From contig CALHQN010000165.1 of NCBI GenBank assembly GCA_938036585.1, forward strand, positions 1-5,118: 5,118 bases of DNA, given 5' to 3'. Positions 1 through 5,090 of this stretch are shown in pieces; positions within the stretch are counted from its first letter, which is position 1, and every line of letters starts with the position of its first letter. The position numbers and the translations under genes are program-made. The DNA comes from an uncultured Campylobacter sp. GTDB lineage: Bacteria; Campylobacterota; Campylobacteria; Campylobacterales; Campylobacteraceae. The notes under the pieces are model-generated. The model saw only the letters and a list, made by a program, of their open reading frames with translations, was not told where the DNA came from and did no database searches.

Positions 1-90
1 CGTGCCATACACGCTTATCTATACCTAGATAAAATTTTTCACGCCTTAAATCGGCGAAATTTCGCAAATTTTCTCGGGCCAAAACGCTAA
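1..90 (+). CDS. Possible 3' end of an unidentified gene (partial)
   Basis: Frame 1 is open from the first base to a TAA at 88-90, giving 29 residues that end in FLGPKR. The other two plus frames close within about 30 bases. If real, this gene converges on the small minus-strand gene and their stop codons overlap by four bases. The support is weak: 29 open codons can occur by chance, and the frame uses codons such as ATA, CTA, CGG and CGA that are less common in the clear genes of this window. I do not recognise the peptide. The alternative is that this is simply non-coding DNA downstream of the minus-strand gene. Confidence 0.2.
   Translation, partial: RAIHAYLYLDKIFHALNRRNFANFLGPKR
15..32. 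repeat. Short AT-rich inverted repeat
   Basis: TTATCTA (15-21) and TAGATAA (26-32) are perfect inverted copies around a four-base TACC loop, followed on the plus strand by AAATTTTTC. The stem is all A/T apart from one G-C pair, so it would be a poor terminator. A second, gapless palindrome, GCGAAATTTCGC, lies at 54-65. Both sit just past the stop of the minus-strand gene, where a terminator would be expected, but neither has the GC-rich stem plus T-run of a classic one. Confidence 0.3.
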
Positions 91-527
91 TCTAAAGCCG
101 CAAATTCCACGTATTTCTCCATCGCAACCAGCAGGAGCCAGCGCGCGGTAGGGCTGAAAAAATAGTGGTGTTCGGGGACCTGCTCCATTATAAATTTCAA
201 AAAATCGTAAAAATATTCAGGTGCAAATTTAACCTCGGCGCTCGTTAAGCTATCGCCCAGATAGCGGATTTCGCCGCTCAAAATCCTCGCTTTTACCGCG
301 GGATTTGCGTCTATGAAGCTTCTGGCACCGGCAAAGCTCAGGCAGTCCGCGGTCGCGTAATCTTTCAAACCCCGCAAGACGGGCTTGGAGCCGACGAAGG
401 CGAAATTTTCTTCTATAAATTTTACTCCGCCCTCGCTCACCTGCCAGCAATCGCCCAAGCTCGATAAAAACGCAAACATCTCATCGTCTGCGGATCTGAA
501 ATTTGCAGGTCCGTTTTTACGATCCAT
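87..527 (-). CDS. Small acidic protein of unknown function
   Basis: This gene encodes 146 residues with an ATG start at 527, well supported by AAGGA (533-537) five bases upstream, and a TAG stop at 87-89. I do not recognise the family and assign no function. The protein is acidic (about 21 Asp/Glu against 15 Lys/Arg) and has no signal peptide or membrane segment that I can see, so it is probably cytoplasmic. It has two cysteines (C27, C62) and no metal-binding motif. Residues 101-140 are rich in aromatics and include EHHYFFSPTARW (119-130), the most distinctive stretch. Codon use, with many GCG, AAA and TTT codons, resembles dnaJ and recR, so recent transfer is not obvious. It is co-directional with dnaJ but 375 bp downstream of it, so it is probably transcribed separately. 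A TATAAA (544-549) lies almost on the ribosome binding site and TAGAAT (633-638) lies further up; neither is a convincing promoter. Real gene: fairly sure; role: unknown. Confidence 0.7.
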   Translation of the reverse strand: MDRKNGPANFRSADDEMFAFLSSLGDCWQVSEGGVKFIEENFAFVGSKPVLRGLKDYATADCLSFAGARSFIDANPAVKARILSGEIRYLGDSLTSAEVKFAPEYFYDFLKFIMEQVPEHHYFFSPTARWLLLVAMEKYVEFAALD

Positions 528-650
528 TTTCGTCCTTTTTAAATTTATAGTCGCTTTTGCGGGGCGTGAGCCGCGACCCTGCTATCGTTTTGCAGCGCAC
601 TAGCGCCCTAAACCGTCGCAGACACAGATAAAATTCTACTCGCAAGCATT

Positions 651-662
651 GCTTTATAAAGC
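651..662. repeat. 12-bp perfect palindrome GCTTTATAAAGC
   Basis: GCTTTATAAAGC reads the same on both strands. It lies about 125 bp upstream of the small minus-strand gene. It contains a TATAAA-like core and could be part of a promoter or a protein site, but nothing else supports a function. Confidence 0.35.
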
Positions 663-693
663 CGCGCAGTGTTTGTGACGATCAGACAGAGAG

Positions 694-717
694 CGTTTAG
701 CAAACGGTGGCTAAACG
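694..717. repeat. 8-bp stem-loop in spacer
   Basis: CGTTTAGC (694-701) and GCTAAACG (710-717) are perfect inverted copies around an 8-base loop. GAG (691-693) and CTC (725-727) could extend the stem across a 7-base bulge. No T-run follows on either strand, so it is not a typical intrinsic terminator. It is the strongest hairpin between dnaJ and the downstream gene and may mark the 3' end of the dnaJ message or a processing site. Confidence 0.4.
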
Positions 718-902
718 ATAGGCGCTCATCACATGAAGCAGTGAGCGAAGATCAAACAAACTACGATCAAATGAACAACGCCTAGCGAGCGACCAAACAA
801 GCAGCAGAAAGCCGTCAAGCGGCAGGCACGGCTAAATTTAAAATTCCGCATTCCGCCGAACTAGAGTTTAAACAATCGCCGCGCAAAACAGATCAAGGCA
901 GC

Positions 903-1994
903 TTACTTGAAAAAATTCTTGATTTTATCGAGTATCCCCTCGTCGTCTCCGCCCTTGCTGCCGAAGCTTTCTTGAAGCTCGCGCAAAAGCGCCTCTTGCT
1001 TCTCGTTCAATTTTTTAGGGGTTTGGACGTTTACCTGCACGATCAGATCGCCGTTTTTCTTGGTGCGGATATTCGGCGCGCCCTCGCCGTAGATCGTGAA
1101 GCGCTGCTTGTCCTTGGTGCCTACTTTGAGCTTCAGCTCCGCCTTGCCGCGCGGCGTCGGCACCTCGATGCTCTCGCCCAAGATCGCCTGCGTGAAAAAC
1201 ACCGGCACCTCGATATAAAGGTCGTCTCCGTCGCGCAGGAAGTGGCTATCCTCCTTAACGCGCACTATCACGTACAGATCCCCGATTTCGCCGGTTTTGG
1301 AGACGTTGCCTTTGCCGCTTAGGCGCACGCGCTGTCCGTCGTCGATACCTGCGGGAATATCAAATTTAAGGCTCACGTCCTCTTCGGTAAAGCCCTTGCC
1401 GCCGCAATCCTTGCACCTGTCTTTTACGATCTCGCCCGTGCCGCCGCATTCGGAGCAGCTTTGGATGAAGCTCATATATCCGCGCCTGACAGCGACGCGC
1501 CCGGTACCGCCGCAAGCGGAGCAAGTGTGTCTTTTTTTATCCTTCGAGCCGGTAGCGTCGCAGGTGGAGCATGGCTTTTTGATCTTGTATTTTATCTCCT
1601 TGTGAACGCCCTCTAAAGCCTCTTTAAACTCCAGCGTTACGGCTAGTTCGGTATCTATACCGTATGGATCGCTAGGGCGTGAGCGTCCGCCTCCGCCGAA
1701 TGCCTGCTCGAAAAAATCGCCGAAAATCGAGCTAAAATCAAATCCGCCGCCGCCCGCGCCGCCGTATGCGCCGCTGATGCCCTCTTTGCCGTAGCGATCA
1801 TACATCCTGCGCTTTTGATCGTCGCTTAAAATTTGATACGCTTCGTTGATCTTTTTAAATTTCTCCTCCGATTCCTTGTCGCCCTGGTTGCGGTCGGGGT
1901 GGAATTCCAAAGCGAGCTTTCGAAACGCCTTTTTTATCGTCTCGGCGTCGGCATCGCGCGCCACGCCTAAAATTTCATAATAATCTTCTTCCAC
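903..1994 (-). CDS. dnaJ: Chaperone protein DnaJ (Hsp40)
   Basis: DnaJ is the co-chaperone that delivers unfolded clients to DnaK (Hsp70) and stimulates its ATPase; it acts in the cytoplasm. The 363-residue product has the full type I layout. A J domain (about 3-68) carries the HPD motif at 32-34. A Gly/Phe-rich linker spans about 71-105. The zinc region has four CxxCxGxG-type repeats: C142/C145, C158/C161, C180/C183 and C194/C197. The first reads CSTCDATG, lacking the first glycine, while all eight cysteines are kept. A substrate-binding C-terminal domain (about 205-330) and a charged tail ending KIKNFFK follow. Length matches the family (about 370). The start is GTG at 1994, chosen because AAGGAG (2001-2006) lies six bases upstream and MEEDYYEILGV is the usual DnaJ N-terminus. 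No dnaK or grpE is adjacent. It faces racR across a 129-bp region, so shared control is plausible. I see neither CIRCE nor HAIR heat-shock operators upstream. Confidence 0.98.
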   Translation of the reverse strand: MEEDYYEILGVARDADAETIKKAFRKLALEFHPDRNQGDKESEEKFKKINEAYQILSDDQKRRMYDRYGKEGISGAYGGAGGGGFDFSSIFGDFFEQAFGGGGRSRPSDPYGIDTELAVTLEFKEALEGVHKEIKYKIKKPCSTCDATGSKDKKRHTCSACGGTGRVAVRRGYMSFIQSCSECGGTGEIVKDRCKDCGGKGFTEEDVSLKFDIPAGIDDGQRVRLSGKGNVSKTGEIGDLYVIVRVKEDSHFLRDGDDLYIEVPVFFTQAILGESIEVPTPRGKAELKLKVGTKDKQRFTIYGEGAPNIRTKKNGDLIVQVNVQTPKKLNEKQEALLRELQESFGSKGGDDEGILDKIKNFFK

Positions 1995-2000
1995 GAAATT

Positions 2001-2006
2001 CTCCTT
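2001..2006 (-). promoter_or_regulatory. Ribosome binding site that fixes the dnaJ GTG start
   Basis: AAGGAG on the minus strand, six bases before GTG at 1994. No in-frame ATG gives a complete J domain, so this site decides the non-ATG start. Confidence 0.8.
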
Positions 2007-2025
2007 GAACTATACAAAAGGGGCA

Positions 2026-2035
2026 ATTTTATCTA
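2026..2035 (-). promoter_or_regulatory. Candidate dnaJ -10 region
   Basis: The minus strand reads TAGATAAAAT here, offering TAAAAT (2026-2031) or TAGATA (2030-2035) as a -10 box. Transcription would begin near 2019, leaving a leader of about 25 bases that includes the ribosome binding site. Campylobacter sigma-70 promoters often lack a good -35, and none is evident. A TATAGT at 2011-2016 is an alternative but lies too close to the ribosome binding site. Confidence 0.35.
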
Positions 2036-2051
2036 AATTTAATAAAACGCA

Positions 2052-2066
2052 AGTTAAGACTTAACT
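2052..2066. promoter_or_regulatory. 15-bp palindrome, candidate operator shared by dnaJ and racR
   Basis: AGTTAAG and CTTAACT are perfect inverted seven-base arms around a single A. The centre is about 20 bp upstream of the racR TATAAT box, in its -35 zone, and roughly 40 bp upstream of the inferred dnaJ start. A bound protein could therefore influence both promoters. It does not match CIRCE or the HspR-type HAIR consensus. Autoregulation by RacR is a reasonable guess, but OmpR/PhoB regulators usually bind direct repeats, so a different dimeric repressor is equally possible. Confidence 0.45.
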
Positions 2067-2075
2067 ATTTTTATG

Positions 2076-2081
2076 TATAAT
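2076..2081 (+). promoter_or_regulatory. racR-racS-recR operon promoter, -10 box TATAAT
   Basis: A perfect TATAAT preceded by the T-rich stretch CTATTTTTATG, the usual form of a Campylobacter sigma-70 promoter, which relies on T-rich upstream DNA rather than a -35 box. Transcription would start near 2088, about 36 bases before the racR ATG. No other promoter is evident for racS or recR, so this one probably drives the whole operon. Confidence 0.7.
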
Positions 2082-2123
2082 GCAATATTTAAAATTTCAA
2101 ATCAACGATGCAAAGGATAAAAA

Positions 2124-2795
2124 ATGATAAACGTATTGATGATAGAAGACGACAGCGAGTTTGCACAGCTTCTAACCGAATATCTGGCTAAATTTAACAT
2201 CCAAGTTACAAACTTCGAAGACCCGTATCTGGGCATTAGCGCTGGGATCAAAAACTACGATCTGCTGATTTTGGATCTTACGCTTCCTGGGATGGACGGA
2301 CTTGAGGTCTGCAAAGAGATCCGCGAGAAATACGACATCCCGATCATCATCAGTTCGGCTAGAAGCGACGTGAGCGATCGCGTCGTGGGGCTTCAGATCG
2401 GCGCGGACGATTATCTACCCAAGCCTTATGATCCAAAAGAGATGCACGCGCGCATCATGAGCCTCATCCGCCGCTATAAAAAAGCTAGCGAGAAGGAAGA
2501 AACCGCCACAGATAGCGTATTTCGCATCGACGACAAGCGCCATGAAATTTACTTCGGCGAGGAGTCGCTCGTGTTAACGCCTGCGGAGTATGAAATTTTA
2601 GAATACCTAATCAAGCAGCATAGCTTTTCGGTATCTCGCGAGCAGCTCGTATACCATTGCAAGAGCCTAAAAGATAAGGACTCAAAGAGCCTAGATGTCA
2701 TCATCGGACGCTTACGCACCAAAATCGGCGACAGTTCCAAAGCGCCTAAGCATATCTTTTCGGTTCGCGGTATCGGCTACAAGCTCATCGGATGA
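2124..2795 (+). CDS. racR: Two-component response regulator RacR (OmpR/PhoB family)
   Basis: RacR is a cytoplasmic transcription factor activated by phosphorylation from RacS. In C. jejuni the RacRS pair (reduced ability to colonize) has been linked to temperature-dependent growth, chicken gut colonisation and control of metabolic genes. The 223-residue product has a receiver domain (about 1-118) with acidic residues E8, D9 and D10, phospho-acceptor D51 in the context LILDLTLPGMDG, switch residue S78 and K100 in the KPY motif. A short charged linker (about 119-130) leads to a winged-helix DNA-binding domain (about 131-223) with recognition-helix region SKSLDVIIGRLRTKIG and the C-terminal RGIGYKL hairpin. 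All key residues are present and length is typical. The ATG follows AAGGA (2113-2117) by six bases. Its stop overlaps the racS start (ATGA), so the two are translationally coupled. The name rests on dnaJ-racR-racS-recR gene order and family features; the general class is certain. Confidence 0.93.
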   Translation: MINVLMIEDDSEFAQLLTEYLAKFNIQVTNFEDPYLGISAGIKNYDLLILDLTLPGMDGLEVCKEIREKYDIPIIISSARSDVSDRVVGLQIGADDYLPKPYDPKEMHARIMSLIRRYKKASEKEETATDSVFRIDDKRHEIYFGEESLVLTPAEYEILEYLIKQHSFSVSREQLVYHCKSLKDKDSKSLDVIIGRLRTKIGDSSKAPKHIFSVRGIGYKLIG

Positions 2796-4033
2796 AACAC
2801 TCCTTAATCACGAAGATCACCGTATTTTTCGTAATCGCGCTTATTCTGGTATGCACGCTTTTTATCACTTTCGGGCGCATCCAGATGAGCAAAGCCCTGG
2901 GGGCGATGCAGGCAAACCAGATAAACGCGGTAAATTATCTACTTGAGCTTTACAAACGCAACACCCCGCCTAGCGACATCGAGCAGTATTTTTCAAATTT
3001 CGGGCTCGAGCTCGTCAAAGACAAAAACGTAATCCAAAATATCGGCACCAGCGGGAAGAAATTTTTCGTCCAAGACACCTCGATCGGGGAGTTTAGCTCG
3101 GTCGAGTATAACAACTCGCTCTTTTTAAATATCAAAAACAACTCCTTCATCGTCGTTTTTGAAAGTATCGGCACCAAAAATTTAAACGATCCGCTCTGGG
3201 TCGGGTTTTTCCTCACCGTCGCGGTTTTGGTTTCGCTTTATCTGTCGATCATGAAGAGCTTCACGCCGCTAAAAAAACTAAGCAAAAATATCAAAAAATT
3301 CGCCCAGGGCAATTTGGACGTAAATTTAGCCGCCGCTCACAGCGAGGACGAGATCGGGCAGGTCGCGCAGGAATTTAACAACGCGATTGCCAAAATTCAA
3401 GAGTTGATCCGATCGCGCCAGCTGTTTTTGCGCACCATCATGCACGAGCTCAAAACCCCAATCGGCAAGGGCAGGCTCATCACCGAAATGCTTGAGGACG
3501 AGACACAAAAGGTGAGACTCGTAAACGTTTTTGAGCGGCTTGAAATTTTAATCAACGAGTTTGCTAAAATCGAGCAACTCCTCTCAAAAAGCTACTCGCT
3601 AAACTATCAAGACTACCATTTCAGCCTCATTTTAGAGCAGGTAAGGGATATGTCGATGCTCGATAATTGGGACGAGCTCATCAGCGAAAACATCGAGTGC
3701 GACTCGGTGATAAACGTGGATTTCGGGCTATTCGCGCTGGCGATTAAAAATTTGATCGACAACGCCCTAAAATATTCCGCCGATAAAAAGGTCGCCGTCA
3801 TCTGCGACGAAAATAAGATCAGCGTCGCCAACCGCGGCGCGGCGCTTGCAAAATCATTCGAGCACTACAAGCAGGCCTTTATCAGAAATAAAGACGAGAA
3901 AGCCACCGGCATGGGGCTTGGACTTTACATCATCGATAAAATTTGCGAGCTGCATAAATTCCGCTTCGAGTACAATTACAGCGACGGTACGCACTACTTC
4001 TCGATCGTTTTTTCGCCGAAGGGCGCCATATGA
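2792..4033 (+). CDS. racS: Sensor histidine kinase RacS
   Basis: RacS is the inner-membrane partner that autophosphorylates on histidine and passes the phosphate to RacR. The 413-residue protein has a first membrane helix (about 8-28), a periplasmic sensor region of about 105 residues (30-134) with no cysteines, a second helix (about 135-153), a HAMP domain (about 152-206, with P159 and DEIGQVAQEF), an H-box with H218 in MHELKTPIGKGRL, an N-box with N320 and N324 in KNLIDNALKYS, and a glycine box GMGLGL (373-378). The usual DxGxG of the G1 box is not recognisable; the corresponding place reads VANRGA (345-350). I believe a divergent G1 is common in Campylobacterota kinases, but ATP binding is worth testing. 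The ATG overlaps the racR stop and has no clear ribosome binding site, so translation probably depends on ribosomes finishing racR. Its own stop overlaps recR. The signal sensed cannot be read from sequence. Confidence 0.93.
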   Translation: MKHSLITKITVFFVIALILVCTLFITFGRIQMSKALGAMQANQINAVNYLLELYKRNTPPSDIEQYFSNFGLELVKDKNVIQNIGTSGKKFFVQDTSIGEFSSVEYNNSLFLNIKNNSFIVVFESIGTKNLNDPLWVGFFLTVAVLVSLYLSIMKSFTPLKKLSKNIKKFAQGNLDVNLAAAHSEDEIGQVAQEFNNAIAKIQELIRSRQLFLRTIMHELKTPIGKGRLITEMLEDETQKVRLVNVFERLEILINEFAKIEQLLSKSYSLNYQDYHFSLILEQVRDMSMLDNWDELISENIECDSVINVDFGLFALAIKNLIDNALKYSADKKVAVICDENKISVANRGAALAKSFEHYKQAFIRNKDEKATGMGLGLYIIDKICELHKFRFEYNYSDGTHYFSIVFSPKGAI

Positions 4034-4599
4034 GCGGCGGAGACAGGTTCGAAGAGCTAGTCGCAAGCTTTGAAAAGCTCCCCGGCGTGGGCAAAAAGTC
4101 CGCTCTACGCTTTGCCTACTACGTAAGCGTGCAAAATTCCTTTTTGGGGCTAAATTTAGCGCACAATATCGAAGAGGCGGTGCGCGGACTGCACAGATGC
4201 CGCATCTGCGGAGCGGTCTGCGAGGGCGAGATCTGCGAATACTGCGCCGACGAGGAGCGCGAGAGCGATAAAATTTGCATCGTCGAAAACCCCAAAGATA
4301 TCTTTATTTTAGAGAGCAATAAAATTTACAACGGCCGCTACTTCGTGTTGCAAAGCGCCGGCGAAGAGACGGTGGAAGCCCTGCGCGCTATGGTGGAGCA
4401 AAACGGCGCGAGCGAGCTGATCTTCGCGCTGACGCCGGGGATTAACTCCGACGGGATCATGCTTCATGTCGAGGATAAGCTCGCGGATCTGGGTTTGAAA
4501 TTTACCAAGCTCGCCCAAGGCGTGCCTACGGGCGTGAGCTTAGATAACGTCGATATGCTCTCGCTGATAAAGGCGATCAACGGGCGCACTGAAATTTAG
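4030..4599 (+). CDS. recR: Recombination mediator protein RecR (short form)
   Basis: RecR works with RecO to load RecA at single-strand gaps during recombinational repair. The 189-residue product has an N-terminal helix-hairpin-helix (LPGVGKKSALRFAYY, 17-31), a four-cysteine zinc site (C57, C60, C69, C72, with an extra C64) and a Toprim-like domain from about 82, with the acidic VENPKD motif (E86, D90) and NGRYFVL (101-107). It ends with the family-typical AQGVPTGVSLDNVD. The conserved segment LSPLDGIGP that follows YFVL in most bacterial RecR is missing; the sequence goes straight into SAGEETVEALRAM. As I recall, C. jejuni RecR is similarly short (about 190 residues), so this is a lineage trait, not damage. 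The ATG overlaps the racS stop (ATGA) and has AAGGG (4019-4023) six bases upstream, so it is coupled to racS but can also recruit ribosomes itself. It is the last gene of the operon. Confidence 0.95.
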   Translation: MSGGDRFEELVASFEKLPGVGKKSALRFAYYVSVQNSFLGLNLAHNIEEAVRGLHRCRICGAVCEGEICEYCADEERESDKICIVENPKDIFILESNKIYNGRYFVLQSAGEETVEALRAMVEQNGASELIFALTPGINSDGIMLHVEDKLADLGLKFTKLAQGVPTGVSLDNVDMLSLIKAINGRTEI

Positions 4600-4713
4600 A
4601 ATTTCGATGAAATTTTAAATTTATGCGGGTAAATTTATCGACTAAATTTAAAGCGCAAAACGCCAAATAGATTTTGCCGCAAAGCCCGAGCGGCGAAATT
4701 TGAGGCGTAAATT

Positions 4714-4721
4714 TATATAGT
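4714..4721 (+). promoter_or_regulatory. Weak candidate promoter (-10-like TATATAGT)
   Basis: TATATAGT contains TATATA and TATAGT options and follows AT-rich DNA (GTAAATTTA). If used, it would give murC a leader of about 370 bases containing all the hairpins described here. No -35 box is seen and AT-rich matches are easy to find in this region. Confidence 0.2.
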
Positions 4722-4723
4722 TT

Positions 4724-4770
4724 GGTGCACGATGAAATTTACCGAAATTTACGCGGCTTCGGTGCACGAT
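4724..4770 (+). repeat. Direct repeat GGTGCACGAT, two copies
   Basis: GGTGCACGAT occurs at 4724-4733 and 4761-4770, 37 bases apart. Each contains the palindrome GTGCAC. Between them, ACCGAA (4741-4746) and TTCGGT (4758-4763) can form a 6-bp stem that includes the start of the second copy. A partial match, CACGAT, recurs at 4973-4978. Confidence 0.45.
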
Positions 4771-4781
4771 ACGATGCGGCA

Positions 4782-4807
4782 GGCGCGGCGGCGCCCCGCT
4801 CGCCGCG
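4782..4807. repeat. GC-rich hairpin
   Basis: CGCGGCG (4784-4790) pairs perfectly with CGCCGCG (4801-4807) around a 10-base loop; GGCGC/GCGCC (4782-4786 and 4791-4795) is a competing fold. This is the most GC-rich structure downstream of recR. It is followed by AGGCTTTAACC with no T-run, so an intrinsic terminator is possible only in a weak form. Confidence 0.4.
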
Positions 4808-4883
4808 AGGCTTTAACCGCGAGTTTGAGCCGTAAAATTTTAAGCGCCCCGTTTCAAAGCGAAGTTTCGGACGCGGAATTTCA

Positions 4884-4943
4884 AGCGCTCAAATTTTAAA
4901 AGGCGAAATTCTAAAGGCAAATTTCGAGCGCTAAATTTTAAAA
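4884..4943. repeat. Nested inverted and direct repeat around AGCGCT
   Basis: AGCGCTC (4884-4890) is inverted as GAGCGCT (4926-4932), and inside it AAATTT (4891-4896) pairs with AAATTT (4919-4924) past one bulged C (4925), giving a 13-bp stem with a 22-base loop. The same arms also form a direct repeat: AGCGCT(C)AAATTTTAAAA at 4884-4901 and 4927-4943, differing by one inserted C. AGCGCT and AAATTT are self-palindromic, which is why both readings work. Confidence 0.5.
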
Positions 4944-5024
4944 GCGGATTTGGAAGTAGCGAGACGGGGCTACACGATGCGGCGAGCTCGTAAAATTTAG
5001 AGGCGAATTTCAAGGCGCGGAATG

Positions 5025-5070
5025 GTTTAAATTTTTAAATTTCGCCGACGCGGGATTTAAAAATTTAAAC
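5025..5070. repeat. Large stem-loop immediately before murC
   Basis: The 16-base arms at 5025-5040 and 5055-5070 are perfect inverted copies. The bases between them extend the stem in RNA by two U-G pairs and three G-C pairs (5041-5045 with 5050-5054), leaving a CGAC tetraloop (5046-5049). The total is 21 pairs in 46 bases. The stem ends ten bases before the murC ribosome binding site. The outer stem is nearly all A/T and no T-run follows, unlike a standard terminator. It may be a leader element, a protein site or an mRNA-stabilising structure. Confidence 0.7.
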
Positions 5071-5080
5071 GTAATTATTT

Positions 5081-5085
5081 AAGGA
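5081..5085 (+). promoter_or_regulatory. Ribosome binding site of murC
   Basis: AAGGA, five bases before the GTG at 5091. It supports the non-ATG start and is followed by the A-rich AAAAG typical of these leaders. Confidence 0.75.
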
Positions 5086-5090
5086 AAAAG

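Larger units (their letters stand above)
528..902. other. Gene-free spacer between dnaJ and the small gene
   Basis: No open frame with a ribosome binding site is visible here; the ATGs at 733 and 771 run into stops within four codons. I see no tRNA, SRP RNA, tmRNA or RNase P RNA signature. The segment contains a 12-bp palindrome (651-662), a stem-loop (694-717), a weak inverted repeat AGCCGT/ACGGCT (810-815 and 828-833), and imperfect direct repeats around GATCAAACAA (750-759), GATCAAA (765-771) and GACCAAACAA (791-800). It should contain the end of the dnaJ transcript and the promoter of the small downstream gene, but I cannot place either with confidence. Confidence 0.6.
4600..5090. other. 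AAATTT-rich non-coding spacer between recR and murC
   Basis: About 490 bp without a credible gene: no frame combines a start, a ribosome binding site and useful length. I count 16 copies of AAATTT, at 4610, 4617, 4631, 4644, 4696, 4709, 4735, 4745, 4835, 4891, 4919, 4933, 4993, 5029, 5037 and 5061. These are set in GC-rich words such as GGCGAAATTT, GAGGCGTAAATTT and AGGCGAATTT. Repeated words include GGTGCACGAT (4724, 4761), ACGATGCGGC (4771, 4974) and GAATTTCAAG (4876, 5005). It could be decayed coding sequence, a repeat-built regulatory leader for murC, or a DNA-bending region. It must contain the recR 3' end and probably the murC promoter. Confidence 0.7.

Noticed and set aside
385..603. 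72-residue plus-strand frame opposite the start of the small gene
   Set aside because: The minus-strand gene has the better start signal and codon use; this frame has no ribosome binding site and its second half is in the non-coding spacer.
810..833. AGCCGT/ACGGCT inverted repeat as the dnaJ terminator
   Set aside because: The stem is only 6 bp with a 12-base loop and no T-run follows on the minus strand, so it is too weak to call.
972..1605. Two plus-strand open frames (972-1322 and 1297-1605) opposite dnaJ
   Set aside because: They lie wholly within the conserved dnaJ gene, have no ribosome binding sites, and read as low-complexity antisense products of its codon use.
1995..2123. CIRCE (HrcA) or HAIR (HspR) heat-shock operator upstream of dnaJ
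   Set aside because: Neither TTAGCACTC-N9-GAGTGCTAA nor CTTGAGT-N7-ACTCAAG is present; the only palindrome there is different.
2695..2946. 83-residue plus-strand frame across the racR-racS junction
   Set aside because: It overlaps two conserved genes in another frame, and racR and racS already account for this DNA.
5025..5070. Intrinsic terminator for the racR-racS-recR operon
   Set aside because: It is more than 400 bp past recR, its outer stem is almost all A/T, and no T-run follows, so a classic terminator reading does not fit.
4600..5090. CRISPR array or tRNA in the repeat-rich spacer
   Set aside because: The repeats are about 10 bases, irregularly spaced and without unique spacers of constant length; no cloverleaf or conserved tRNA loops are visible.
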